59,211 bases of DNA, from assembly GCF_001019615.1 (NCBI RefSeq), contig NZ_JNBQ01000022.1, forward strand, positions 1 to 59,211, given 5' to 3'. The stretch is from Cellulosimicrobium funkei (GTDB lineage Bacteria > Actinomycetota > Actinomycetes > Actinomycetales > Cellulomonadaceae). Position numbers and translations under genes: made by a program. Below are positions 35,083 to 44,786 of the stretch, in pieces. The number at the start of each line of letters is the position of its first letter. The first letter of the stretch is position 1. The notes beneath the pieces are model-generated. The model saw nothing but the letters and a program-made list of their open reading frames with translations, was not told the origin of the DNA and searched no databases.

Positions 35083-37073
35083 CCGCCGGGCAGCGGGGTG
35101 CGCAGCCCGCTCGCCCGGTGGACCGGGCTCCTCACCGCGGTGCGCACGGCGTCCTCGGAACCGACGACGCGCACGAACGACTGTGCCCGCGTGACCGCGG
35201 TATAGAGCAGCTCGCGCGTGAGCAGGGGCGACGTCGCGGGCGGCAGCACGAGGGTGACGCGGTCGAACTGGCTGCCCTGCGCGCGGTGGACCGTCATCGC
35301 GTGCACGGTCTCGACCGGCGGGAGGCGGTGGGTGCGCACCCGCAGCGGGGCGCGCGGGTCGCCGAACACGGCGACGACGCCGGCGCCCCCGGGTTCCGCG
35401 ACGAGCACACCGGTGTCGCCGTTGTAGAGACCCACCTCGGCGTCGTTCGTCGTGACGAGCAGCGGCCGGCCGGCGACCCACGGCGAGTCGGTCGCGTGGT
35501 GCCCCGTGGCCTCCTCGACCCACGCCTCGACCTGCGCCGCCCACCGGCCCCGACCCGCGGGGCCGCGCCGGTGCGCGACCATGACGCGGTGCCGGGCGAG
35601 GGCGTCCAGAGCCGCGGTGGCGTCCCCCGCGCGGGCCGCCTCGACGAGCGCCGTGCCTGCCGTGACGGCGTCGGCGCGCACGGCGGCGAGCACCGCGTCG
35701 TCCGGGACGTCGTCGGGCGTCTCGAGGAACTCCACCGAGCCGTGGCCCGCGCGCAGGAGCGCGAGCGTCGCCTCCGCGTCCCCGGTCCGGATCGCCGCTG
35801 CGAGCGGCAGGATCTCGGAGTCGCGGTCCTGGCGGTGGACGGTGCGCAGCCGCACGACGCCGTTGCCCAGCACGGCGCGGTCGTCCACCTCGCCGTCGGC
35901 GGGCGGCGGGGAGGCGGCGAGCGCGACGTCGGCCGTCGCGACCACGACGGCCGACGTCGCGGGCGCGGCGACCGGCTCCCGGTGCACGAGGTCCCCGAGC
36001 ACCGCGCCGGCCTCCACGGACGCGAGCTGGTCGGGGTCGCCGACGAGCACGAGCCGTGCGTCGGGCCGCAGCGCCTCGAGCAGCCGCGCCATGAGCGGCA
36101 GCGCGACCATCGACGTCTCGTCCACGACCACCACGTCGTGCGGCAGGTGGTGGTGCGCGTCGTGCCGGAACCGGGTGCTGCTGCCCGGCCGGTAGCCGAG
36201 CAGCCGGTGCAGCGTCGTCGCGACGGGGGCGCCGACGCGCTCGCGGTCGGCCGGGTCGCCGAACCCGGCGACGACCTCGCGCACCGCCTCCTGGAGGCGC
36301 GCGGCGGCCTTGCCCGTGGGCGCGGCGAGCGCCACGCGCAGCCCCGCGCCGGACGCGGGGGCGGCGGACGACGAGGACGGGAGGGCTGCGTCGTGCAGGA
36401 CGGCGAGCAGCCGCGCGACCGTCGTCGTCTTGCCCGTGCCCGGGCCGCCCGTGAGCACGGTGAGCCGGCGCGTCGCGGCGTGCGCGGCGGCGAGCCGCTG
36501 CCGGGTGTCGTCCGCCGCGGGGAAGAGGCGGGACAGCGCGGCGTCGAGGCGGTCGCGGTCCACGGGCAGGTCGTCCGAGGCGAGCCGCGCGTCGACGTCG
36601 TGCCGGACCGCGAGCTCGTCGCGCCAGTACCGGTCGAGGTAGAGGGCGCCGCCCACCCAGCGCGCGGGGCGGTCGGCCGGCCCGTCGACGCCCGCCGCGA
36701 CGAGCGGGCTGCGCGCGACCGCGTCCGCCCACGCGGAGCGGTCCGGCCAGGGCAGGTCCGTGGCGACGGTGCGCGCCGCCTCCTCGTCCTCGGGCAGCTC
36801 GAGCGACCCGAGGTCGTCCAGGCGCACGCACACCGACCCGCTGCGCACCGCGCGCACGGCGAGCGCCACGGCGAGCAGCACCTCGTCGTCGTGCTCGCCC
36901 GTGAGCCGGCCGAGCCGCAGCGCGACGCGCAGGTCGGCCGCGGAGACGACGCGCGCGGCGTTGAACGCGCCGAGCCGGGCGGGCACCCCGACGGCGAGGC
37001 GCGGGTCGCCCTCGTCCACGGGGGGAGCCGGCGGCGCGACGGGCGTCGTCGAGCCGAGAGGGGCCGTGGTCAT
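35058..37073 (-). CDS. recD: Exodeoxyribonuclease V subunit alpha (RecD helicase)
   Basis: 671-aa 5'-3' helicase subunit of RecBCD. Walker A GGPGTGKT (209-216), motif Ia LAAPTGKAAARLQEA, Walker B VVVVDETSM (Asp318, Glu319), VLVGDPDQL, and the C-terminal VHAMTVHRAQGSQFDRV and LLYTAVTRA. The N-terminal half has the usual weakly conserved domain that docks to RecC. ATG overlaps the recB stop by 4 bp (ATGA), so it is the last gene of a recC-recB-recD operon. Confidence 0.95.
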   Translation of the reverse strand: MTTAPLGSTTPVAPPAPPVDEGDPRLAVGVPARLGAFNAARVVSAADLRVALRLGRLTGEHDDEVLLAVALAVRAVRSGSVCVRLDDLGSLELPEDEEAARTVATDLPWPDRSAWADAVARSPLVAAGVDGPADRPARWVGGALYLDRYWRDELAVRHDVDARLASDDLPVDRDRLDAALSRLFPAADDTRQRLAAAHAATRRLTVLTGGPGTGKTTTVARLLAVLHDAALPSSSSAAPASGAGLRVALAAPTGKAAARLQEAVREVVAGFGDPADRERVGAPVATTLHRLLGYRPGSSTRFRHDAHHHLPHDVVVVDETSMVALPLMARLLEALRPDARLVLVGDPDQLASVEAGAVLGDLVHREPVAAPATSAVVVATADVALAASPPPADGEVDDRAVLGNGVVRLRTVHRQDRDSEILPLAAAIRTGDAEATLALLRAGHGSVEFLETPDDVPDDAVLAAVRADAVTAGTALVEAARAGDATAALDALARHRVMVAHRRGPAGRGRWAAQVEAWVEEATGHHATDSPWVAGRPLLVTTNDAEVGLYNGDTGVLVAEPGGAGVVAVFGDPRAPLRVRTHRLPPVETVHAMTVHRAQGSQFDRVTLVLPPATSPLLTRELLYTAVTRAQSFVRVVGSEDAVRTAVRSPVHRASGLRTPLPGGQSSARPA

Positions 37074-40000
37074 GCGCGACCTCCGTCGAGCAAGGCGGAC
37101 AGGGCGACGACGAGCCCCGGCGGCGGCGTCCAGGCGACGACGCCGTACGGCGCGCCGTCGGGACCGGTCGGGGTCTCCGGGCCGGCCATGCCGCGCACGA
37201 ACAGGTAGGCGCCGCCCGCGAGGTCGCGGTCGGGGTCGTAGTCGCGCACGCGCCAGCGCAGGTAGCGGTGCAGCGCGACGAGGTAGAGCACGAGCTGGAG
37301 GGGGTAGTGCGAGGCGAGCATCGCGTCGCGCGTCGCGTCCGGGTGGTAGTCGCCGACGGCGAGCGGCACGCCGGGCGGGCCGACGCGGTTGGTCTTGTAG
37401 TCGACGACGAGGTACCGCCGGCGGCCGGCGGGGTCGGGACGACCGTCCGGGCCCGCGACGGGCACCCGCAGCACCGCGTCGATCGAGCCGGTGAGGTACC
37501 CCCGCAGCGGGACCCCGCCGTTACCGCCCGCCGGCCCGCCCTCGCTCTCGTCGGCCAGCGCCGCGAGCAGGTCCGGGTAGCGGGCGAACGGGTCGTCGGC
37601 GGACAGGTGGGCGCGCAGGACGTCGGCGAGGTCGCGCAGCGTCGACGGCCGGACGCCCCCGGTCTCGTCGCCGCCCGCGAGGGGGAGCTCGAACTCGAGC
37701 TCGGGGAGCCGGTCACGCGGGTCGACGTCGGCGAGGGTGAGCCCGCCCGCGATCGGTCCGAGCGGGGTGCGCAGCGACAGGCCGAGCGCCGCGGCGAGCG
37801 ACACGGGCTCCACGCCGGGCACGCGGACCGTCGCCGCCTGGGCGCACCGGGCGCGCACCTCGGCGTCGAGGTCGTCGGCGGCCGTGTCGACGTACTCCAG
37901 GATCTCGTGCACCAGGGTGCCGAACGCGGTGCCTCCCGGCTGCCCCTCGTAGGGCGAGGGGGCGTCGGCACCGGGACGGGCGGCCGGGGTCTCGGTCGGC
38001 GCTCCGGACGGCACGGCGCCGGTCTCGTCGGCGTCCGGCGACTCCTCCGGCTCGTCCTGGATGCCCGGGTCCTCGGGCTCGCTCTCGATCCCGCCGACCG
38101 GACCGTGGTGCGCCGCCGCCGTGAGCGCCGAGTACGACGCGCGTCGCCACTCGCGGTCCGGAAGGTGCGCGGTGGTCGCGAGCGCGAGGTCCGCGGCGGC
38201 CCGACGCCCGGGAGACCAGCGGACTCCCTTCGGCCGGCTCTCGACCTGCTCGACGACGACCGTCCCGCCCGAGCGCGCGGCGAGCGCCTCGAACGCGGAC
38301 CGGACGGCGTCGTCGCGCATCGCGTCGGGGCGGGCATGACGGCCGGGCTCGCCGCCGAGCATCCGGTCCGCGAGGAGCAGCCGCGTGAGCGGTCCGGAGC
38401 CGGTGCTGCGCTTGGTCGGCGTCCAGTGCACCACCACCTGGTGCCGGGCGCGCGTGAGGGCGACGTACAGCAGGCGCAGGTCCTCGCCCAGCTCCTCGTC
38501 GCGCCAGCGCGCCTTGGCGTCCACGAAGCCGGGGGAGCCCACGCCGCCCAGGTGCAGGACGCGCTGCCCGTGGTCGTCGTGGAACGCGAACAGCTCCTGG
38601 TCGTCCGACTCGAACCGCTCCCAGCCGAACGGGACGTAGACGACGCCGAACTCCAGGCCCTTCGCGGCGTGCACCGTGACGACCTGGACGGCCGCGGCGT
38701 CCGTCTCGAGGCGCCGGGTGCGCTCGTCGGTGAAGACGCTCCCGACCTCGGCGATCCGGGCGCGCAACCACGCGGTGAGCGCGGCCGTGCCGAGCCCTTC
38801 GGTCACCGCGGCCTCGTGCAGGGCCTGCGTGACGTGGCGCAGGTCGGTGAGGTAGCGCTCGCCGTCGACCCGGGCCATGACCCGTGCGGTCGCACCTCCC
38901 CGGGCCGCGACCTCGGCGACCGCGGCCACGCCGCGGTCCGCGAGCAGGCGCGCCCAGGTTCGGACGGTGTCGCCGAGCTCGTCGTGGTCCGCGTCCCCGG
39001 CCGTCGCGAGCCGCTGCGCGTCCCAGCCCACGAACGGTGTGAGCGCGAGCGCGGTCGCGCGGCGGTGCAGGCCGGGCTGCTCCAGCGCGGCGAGCAGCGT
39101 GAGCCAGTCCTGGGCCGCTGCCGAGCCGAACACGCTCGACGGCCCCGACACCACCGCGGGGACGCCCAGCGCGACGAGCGCCGAGCGCACCGCCTCGGCC
39201 TGGGCGTTCGTCCGGGTGAGCACGGCGACGTCCCGCGGCTCGAGCGCCCGCCATCGGCCGGCGGCGCCCGCGTCGTCGGCCGGCGCCGCGAGCCCGTCGT
39301 CGCGCACGCGGTCGCCGCCGCCGTCCGCGGTCCCGAGGCGGCCCGCGACGTCCGCCGCGACGTCCTGTGCGAGCAGGGTGCGCGCGTCCGGCGCCGACGG
39401 CGCCGACGATCCCCCGAGGCGGTAGGCGCGCCGCGTGACCTGCCGCAGCCGCACCGGCGCGCCGCCGGAGAAGCGCGGCTCGGGGTGGGCCGCGTCGACG
39501 GGCCGGACCACGATGCGCGGGTCGCCCAGCGCCGTCTCGCCCAGGAGCGCGTGCAGGCCCGTGAGGAGCGGGCCGTCGCTGCGCCAGCTCGTGCTGAGCG
39601 TCGCGGTGTCCGCCGCGTCCTCGACCGCGCGGAGATACGTCACGACGTCCGCGCCGCGGAAGGCGTAGATCGCCTGCTTGGGATCGCCGATGAGCACCAG
39701 CGTGCGGCACTCCTCGGGGTGCCCGTGGAACGCCGTGCGCAGGATCTCCCACTGCTCGGGGTCGGTGTCCTGGAACTCGTCCACCATGACGACGCGGAAC
39801 CGCGACCGGACCCGCCGCGCCGCCGTCGCGCCGTGCTCCGGGTCCGTCAGCGCGCGGCGCAGCAGCACGAGCAGGTCGTCGTAGTCGAGCAGGTGCATCG
39901 CCCGCTTGCGCGCCTCGACCTCGCGGCGCGCGGCGACCGCGGCCTCGTACCGCGCCGCGGCCACCGACCCCTCGGCCGCGTCCGACGGCGCGATCACCGC

Positions 40001-40642
40001 GCCGTGGTCGCTCACCGCCGCCCGGGCGACGTCGCGCACGTCGCGCGGCGACAGGATCGGCTCCGGCTCGTCCGCGAACCTCCGCACGTACAGGTCGTCG
40101 GTGACCTCCTCGACGAGGTCCGCGACGTCGGGCAGGAAGCTCGTCGTGAGGTCGACGTCAGCCGCCGTGCCGAGCGCCGTGAGCATCTGCTGGCAGAAGC
40201 CGTGCGTCGTCGTGATCGTCGCCGCGTCGAGCTGGGACAGCGCGACGCGCAGGCGCTCCCGGCGACGGGCGAGCTCGTCGTCGTCGACGGCGGCGAGGAA
40301 CGCGACGAGGGGCTCCGGGTCGTCCGCGGGAGCGGGCCCGCGCAGCGCGCGCTCGGTCGCGACGAGGCGCTCGCGGACGCGGTCGCGCAGCTCCGACGTC
40401 GCGGCGCGGCCGAAGGTCACGAGCATGATCTCCGGCAGGGCGGCCACGCCCTCGGCGACGTACCGCGTCGTGAGGGTCGCGATCGTGTGGGTCTTGCCCG
40501 TGCCGGCGCTCGCCTCGAGCACGACCGTCCCGCTCGGCAGGTCGCCGAACGGGTCGAAGCGCCGCGGGGTCCCGCTCCTCCCCACGTGGCCCGCGTGCGG
40601 GGCGGCGCCGTCGGTCGCGGTCCGGGACGTCGCGCCGTTCAC
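37070..40642 (-). CDS. recB: Exodeoxyribonuclease V subunit beta (RecB helicase-nuclease)
   Basis: 1190-aa UvrD-type 3'-5' helicase plus nuclease. Walker A EASAGTGKTH (43-52), Walker B MVDEFQDTD (about residue 290), LIGDPKQAIYAFRGAD, and VVTVHAAKGLEFGVVYVP with LLYVALTRARH. The C-terminal nuclease has VVDYKTN (about residue 1080). It is unusually rich in acidic and Gly/Pro linker sequence between helicase and nuclease (EPEDPGIQDEPEESPDADET). GTG 40640-40642 overlaps the recC stop by 4 bp and follows GAGGTG. Confidence 0.95.
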   Translation of the reverse strand: MNGATSRTATDGAAPHAGHVGRSGTPRRFDPFGDLPSGTVVLEASAGTGKTHTIATLTTRYVAEGVAALPEIMLVTFGRAATSELRDRVRERLVATERALRGPAPADDPEPLVAFLAAVDDDELARRRERLRVALSQLDAATITTTHGFCQQMLTALGTAADVDLTTSFLPDVADLVEEVTDDLYVRRFADEPEPILSPRDVRDVARAAVSDHGAVIAPSDAAEGSVAAARYEAAVAARREVEARKRAMHLLDYDDLLVLLRRALTDPEHGATAARRVRSRFRVVMVDEFQDTDPEQWEILRTAFHGHPEECRTLVLIGDPKQAIYAFRGADVVTYLRAVEDAADTATLSTSWRSDGPLLTGLHALLGETALGDPRIVVRPVDAAHPEPRFSGGAPVRLRQVTRRAYRLGGSSAPSAPDARTLLAQDVAADVAGRLGTADGGGDRVRDDGLAAPADDAGAAGRWRALEPRDVAVLTRTNAQAEAVRSALVALGVPAVVSGPSSVFGSAAAQDWLTLLAALEQPGLHRRATALALTPFVGWDAQRLATAGDADHDELGDTVRTWARLLADRGVAAVAEVAARGGATARVMARVDGERYLTDLRHVTQALHEAAVTEGLGTAALTAWLRARIAEVGSVFTDERTRRLETDAAAVQVVTVHAAKGLEFGVVYVPFGWERFESDDQELFAFHDDHGQRVLHLGGVGSPGFVDAKARWRDEELGEDLRLLYVALTRARHQVVVHWTPTKRSTGSGPLTRLLLADRMLGGEPGRHARPDAMRDDAVRSAFEALAARSGGTVVVEQVESRPKGVRWSPGRRAAADLALATTAHLPDREWRRASYSALTAAAHHGPVGGIESEPEDPGIQDEPEESPDADETGAVPSGAPTETPAARPGADAPSPYEGQPGGTAFGTLVHEILEYVDTAADDLDAEVRARCAQAATVRVPGVEPVSLAAALGLSLRTPLGPIAGGLTLADVDPRDRLPELEFELPLAGGDETGGVRPSTLRDLADVLRAHLSADDPFARYPDLLAALADESEGGPAGGNGGVPLRGYLTGSIDAVLRVPVAGPDGRPDPAGRRRYLVVDYKTNRVGPPGVPLAVGDYHPDATRDAMLASHYPLQLVLYLVALHRYLRWRVRDYDPDRDLAGGAYLFVRGMAGPETPTGPDGAPYGVVAWTPPPGLVVALSALLDGGRA

Positions 40643-43600
40643 CGTGCACCTCGCAGCTCGTTCTCCAGCAGGGGCTCCCACACGCGGCGCGCGAGCGCGC
40701 CGAGGCGGGTCGGGTCGTCGGGGAAGCGGACCAGGTCGGCCGTGGTGGCGAGCCCCGCGACGTCGGGGAGAGCCGGGTCCTGTCCCCACGCGAGGACGAC
40801 GTACGGGTCCTTGCGCTCGAAGCCCTTGTTCCACGCCCAGCCCGCGCGCATCAGGGCGTCGCGCGCGTCGCTCGTGCTCCGCTCCTCGGTGTAGCGCAGC
40901 GACACCTCGGGGAGCACCGGCAGCGGCTCGCGCGCCGCCTCGTCGCGCAGCGCCACGAGGTCGGCGAGGACCCGCGTCGCGGTGTCGTGGTCCGGTGGCG
41001 TGAGCGTCGACCAGGCGACGCCCGGACCCCGGGACGAGCGGCCGATCGCGACGGCGTCCCACGGGCGCCCGGGGTCGCTCGCCGTGAGCGCGAGCGCCTG
41101 CACCCAGGCGCGCAGCCGGTGCTTGGGACCGAGGCGGGAGTACTCGGTGCGCACGACGCGTGCGCCGTGCACGCCGGGGACGCTCCCGACGAGGGTGCGG
41201 CCGTCGGGCAGCACGGCGCGGACGTCGACCGTCTCGGCCGAGCTCAGCACGTCCTGGCTCACCGGACGGCCGGCGGCGAGGTCGGCCTCGCGCGCGGCCT
41301 CCACGGCGGTGACACGCAGCGGGCCGACGGCACGGACCACCTCCTGGAGCGCCGTGCGTCCCAGCTCGCGCGGCGGGACCTGGCCCCGGCGCCACTCGGC
41401 CTGCATCGCCCGGTTCGGGTCGACGCCGGAGAGCGCGGCCCGCAGCACGCGGTCGCCCACGCCCCAGCCGGAGAGCCCCGTGAGCGCGAGCGGGAGGCGG
41501 TCCTCGACGTCGTCCTCCTCCAGCACGAGGCCCACGTCGAGCGTGTGCTGGGCGAACCACCTCGGCGCGTTCTCCAGCAGGCGGGCCAGGTCGTCGAGCT
41601 CGACGTCGCCCGGGGCGCCCGGCGACCCGGCACCGCCCGCGGCACCCGCGGGGAGGTCGAGCGGTGCGCCGACGAGCGCGCCGACGGGCCGGCGCTCGCG
41701 ATGCAGGGCTCGGGCCCCGGCGAGCGCGGCGTCGTCGTGGCTGAACGGCCCCGGCGCACCCAGGGCACCCGGGACGAAGTTGCGCTCGTCCACGGTCTGG
41801 AGCGGGTGCTGCACGACCACGTGCTCGCGCGCCGGGCGGCCGTCGACGGTCGTCGCCACGCGGTCGAGCGCGTCGAGCAGCTCCGCGACGGGAACCGCGG
41901 GCGGCCGGACGGCACCCGTGCGCTCGTCGGCGCCCGTGTGCACGACGACGAGGTGGTCGCCCGCCGCGGCGACGGCGTCGAGGAAGATCTGCCGGTCCTC
42001 GCTGCGCGCGTCGCGCTCGCCGATCTCGGGGTGCCGGGCGAGCAGGTCGTCGCCCGCGGGCGCGGCGGTGCGGGGGAACACGCCGTCGTCGAGCCCCAGG
42101 AGGCACACCACCCGGTGCGGCACGGAGCGCATCGGCTCGAGCGAGCACACGGTGAGCGCGCCCGTGCGGAACCCGGCGCGGGTCGGGCGACCCGCGAGAC
42201 GGTCGTCGAGCAGCGCGCGCACGTCCGCGAGCCGCAGCGCGACCCCGCCGTGCGCCGCCCCCGCCGCGCGGACGTCGCCCAGCACGCGGCGCGCGGAGCC
42301 GATCTGCCACGCCTCCGTGGGCGGGGCCTCGGCGAGCAGCGTGAGCGCGCGGTCGAGCGCGTCGAGCCAGTGCGCGAGCGGGTGCACCCCGTCGAGCGCG
42401 CGCAGCGTCTCCGTCAGGCGCGCGACGAGCTCCGCGAGGCGGCCCGCGAGGTCCACGTCGGTCGAGCCGACGTCGTCGAGCGGCAGCGCCGGCCCGACGA
42501 ACCGCGCGTCCTCGTCGGCCATCGCCGCGCCGAGCAGGAGGCGGTCGAGCGCCGCGTCCCACGTGCCCTGCCGCACGTGCCCGTCGATCCCGAACCGCGC
42601 GCGGCGCTCGCCGTCCTCGCCCCAGTGCACGCCCGCCTCGACGGCCCACTGACGCAGGCGGTCGACGTCGTCGTCGGAGAACCGGAACCGGCGGCGCACC
42701 GGCGCGCTCGCGGCGAGGTCGAGCACCTCCGACGCCGTGACGCGGCCGTCGGCGAGGCGCAGCAGCGTGGCGAGCAGCGCGAGCACGGGGTTGGTCGTCC
42801 CGGCGCCGCGGTCGGCGAGGCTGACCCGCAGGCGCTGGCCGGGGTGCGCGTCCTCGCCGAGCTCGGGGACCGCTCCGAACGTCGCCGTGACGAGCGGGGC
42901 GAACGTCTCGACGTCGGGGCACAGCACGATGACGTCGCGCGCCTGGAGCGTCGGGTCGGCGGAGAACAGCCCGACGAGCGTCTCCCGCAGCACCTCGACC
43001 TGCCGCGCCCGGCCGTGGCACGCGAGCACCTGCACGGACCGGTCCGCCGGGTCCAGCACGTGCGCGCCGTCCGGCTCGTCGGCCCGCAGCGCGGACTGCA
43101 GCGCGCCGAGCAGGGTCGGCGGCGGGGGCGCCGCCTCGTGGTGGGTCTCACGAGCCTCGCCCGCGGCGAGCCGGAGCTGCAGCTCGACCGCGTCCCGGCC
43201 GGTGGACGCGAGGAACGGGTGCCGCGCGAACGTCGGCAGGTCCGCTCGACGCCGGACGGGCGCACCCGTGCGGTCCGCGCCCGGGTCCGCGCCGCCCCTG
43301 GCGGGGTCGCCGTCGTCGGACGCGGCGACCGTCGCCCACAGCGCCGGCGAGGGGTGCACGAGCCACAGGTGGACGTCGCGGTGCTCGGCGAGCGCGCGCA
43401 GGACCCGGAGCTCGTCCTCCGGGACCCGCGTGGGCCCGAACACGGACAGCCGCGGCGGCAGGTCGACGGCCGCCGGGTCCGCGCGCAGCGCCGTGACCGC
43501 CTCCGTGACGCGCCGCGCCGGGTCCGTCGCCGGGACGCGCTCCACCAGGCGGCGCCACAGCTCGGGCTGCCACGCGAGGTCGTCCGGGGCGGCGGCGGTG

Positions 43601-44094
43601 CCCGTGACCGGGGACGCGGCCGACCACGCGAGCACGACCTCGGGCCGCTGGCGCGCGTAGTCGACCAGGAGGTCCGCGAGCCGCCGGGCGAGCGTGAGCC
43701 GACGCCCCCGGCGCACCTCGTCGCCCGGGTCGCCGACGTACCGCGCGAGCGGTGCCGCCCACGGCTCGGCGAGGTGCGCGTCGAGCACCTCGAGCACGGA
43801 CCACGCGAGCCGCTCGGGCCGCCACGGGTCGTCGTCGGGGTCGAGGTCGGTGAGGTCCGCGACGACCTGCTCCACGAGCCGGCGCGGCCCGCGGAAGTCG
43901 ACGTTCGCGCAGATGCCCGACGTCTCGCCCGCGCCCAGGTGGTGCGACAGCCGCTGCGCGAGCCACCGCTCGACCCCTCGCGTCGGGACCGCGACGACGT
44001 CCGGCGTGAACGGGTCCTCCGGCGCCTCCGCGAGCACGGCGGCGAGCGGCGCCACGAGCGCCTCGGCACGCTCGGAGCGGTGCACGTGCAGCAA
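40639..44094 (-). CDS. recC: Exodeoxyribonuclease V subunit gamma (RecC)
   Basis: 1151-aa scaffold and Chi-recognition subunit of RecBCD, an inactive helicase/nuclease fold. Typical stretches: LHVHRSERAEALVAPLAAVL, VVAVPTRGVERWLAQRLSHHLG, GICANVDF, VIVLCPDVETFAPLV, VCLLGLDDGVFPR and PWDAVAIGRSSRGPG. The likely start is TTG 44092-44094, giving MLHVHRSERA, the family's usual start; the next in-frame GTG, three codons on, would cut into it. First gene of the operon; its promoter is not obvious. Confidence 0.93.
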   Translation of the reverse strand: MLHVHRSERAEALVAPLAAVLAEAPEDPFTPDVVAVPTRGVERWLAQRLSHHLGAGETSGICANVDFRGPRRLVEQVVADLTDLDPDDDPWRPERLAWSVLEVLDAHLAEPWAAPLARYVGDPGDEVRRGRRLTLARRLADLLVDYARQRPEVVLAWSAASPVTGTAAAPDDLAWQPELWRRLVERVPATDPARRVTEAVTALRADPAAVDLPPRLSVFGPTRVPEDELRVLRALAEHRDVHLWLVHPSPALWATVAASDDGDPARGGADPGADRTGAPVRRRADLPTFARHPFLASTGRDAVELQLRLAAGEARETHHEAAPPPPTLLGALQSALRADEPDGAHVLDPADRSVQVLACHGRARQVEVLRETLVGLFSADPTLQARDVIVLCPDVETFAPLVTATFGAVPELGEDAHPGQRLRVSLADRGAGTTNPVLALLATLLRLADGRVTASEVLDLAASAPVRRRFRFSDDDVDRLRQWAVEAGVHWGEDGERRARFGIDGHVRQGTWDAALDRLLLGAAMADEDARFVGPALPLDDVGSTDVDLAGRLAELVARLTETLRALDGVHPLAHWLDALDRALTLLAEAPPTEAWQIGSARRVLGDVRAAGAAHGGVALRLADVRALLDDRLAGRPTRAGFRTGALTVCSLEPMRSVPHRVVCLLGLDDGVFPRTAAPAGDDLLARHPEIGERDARSEDRQIFLDAVAAAGDHLVVVHTGADERTGAVRPPAVPVAELLDALDRVATTVDGRPAREHVVVQHPLQTVDERNFVPGALGAPGPFSHDDAALAGARALHRERRPVGALVGAPLDLPAGAAGGAGSPGAPGDVELDDLARLLENAPRWFAQHTLDVGLVLEEDDVEDRLPLALTGLSGWGVGDRVLRAALSGVDPNRAMQAEWRRGQVPPRELGRTALQEVVRAVGPLRVTAVEAAREADLAAGRPVSQDVLSSAETVDVRAVLPDGRTLVGSVPGVHGARVVRTEYSRLGPKHRLRAWVQALALTASDPGRPWDAVAIGRSSRGPGVAWSTLTPPDHDTATRVLADLVALRDEAAREPLPVLPEVSLRYTEERSTSDARDALMRAGWAWNKGFERKDPYVVLAWGQDPALPDVAGLATTADLVRFPDDPTRLGALARRVWEPLLENELRGAR

Positions 44095-44276
44095 GAGGAC
44101 CCCTGTCGGTGGTGGCGGACCGGTCGTCGCGCCCTGCCGGTCGGCCGAGCGCTACGAGGAATCTACGAGGTGCGTCCCACACCGTCGAACCGCCGTCCAC
44201 AGGTCGCCGGGGACTACGGTGTCCGCACCGCACGTGCGCGCATGCCCCGGCGGAACCGGCACCCGAGGGAGGCCTG

Positions 44277-44762
44277 ATGCGGCAGCGGAGGACGACGGCC
44301 GTGCTGTGCACGATCGCCGACGGCGCCGCGCCGGGCACCGTCGCGGCCGCGTGCCGCGGCGCGCTCCTGGCGCTGCGCGACCGGGTGGCACGGCTCCAGG
44401 TCGACGTGTACTCCGACGAGCCGTGGCCACCGGACGCGACGCACGCGGTGCACGCCTTGGACGAGCTGCGCCGCGCACGACGCGGACGCCTGGCCCGGCG
44501 CTTCGGGTGGGAGCCCCCGATCTCGCTCGCGCTCGACCCGCGCGACGACCGCGAGCTCGACCTCGCCCTCGCCGTCGCCCCCTCCACGATCTGCGGCTCG
44601 GGCTTCGACGAGCACTGGACGCTGCTCTGGGACGTGAACGACACCGGGACGTCGGTGACGTTCTCGCTGCTGCCGCACGAGCTGGACGCGGTCCGGTCGC
44701 ACGTCGCACGGTCGGGCGGGCGCCCGGAGGATGTCGTCGTGCTGGGCGACCGTCGCGGCTGA
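44277..44762 (+). CDS. Hypothetical protein
   Basis: 161-aa soluble protein, no family recognised. The N-terminal half is rich in Arg/Ala (TTAVLCTIADGAAPGTVAAACRGALLALRD); the middle reads FGWEPPISLALDPRDDRELDLALAVAPSTICGSGFDEHWTLLWDVNDTG. ATG 44277 is supported by GGGAGG 5-10 bases upstream and a -10 box TACGGT at 44215-44220. It is divergent from recC and convergent with a methyltransferase gene. The predicted mixed alpha/beta composition gives no function. Confidence 0.75.
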   Translation: MRQRRTTAVLCTIADGAAPGTVAAACRGALLALRDRVARLQVDVYSDEPWPPDATHAVHALDELRRARRGRLARRFGWEPPISLALDPRDDRELDLALAVAPSTICGSGFDEHWTLLWDVNDTGTSVTFSLLPHELDAVRSHVARSGGRPEDVVVLGDRRG

Positions 44763-44786
44763 CGCGCGTGGGAGCGCTTCGCGCGC

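Noticed and set aside
35058-44094. RecBCD cluster considered as part of a new anti-phage system
   Set aside because: All three subunits have normal motifs and order, with no extra effector gene fused or adjacent; ordinary recombination repair explains them.
37268-44277. Long plus-strand frames opposite recB and recC
   Set aside because: Compositionally biased, no recognisable domains, and fully antisense to well-conserved rec genes.
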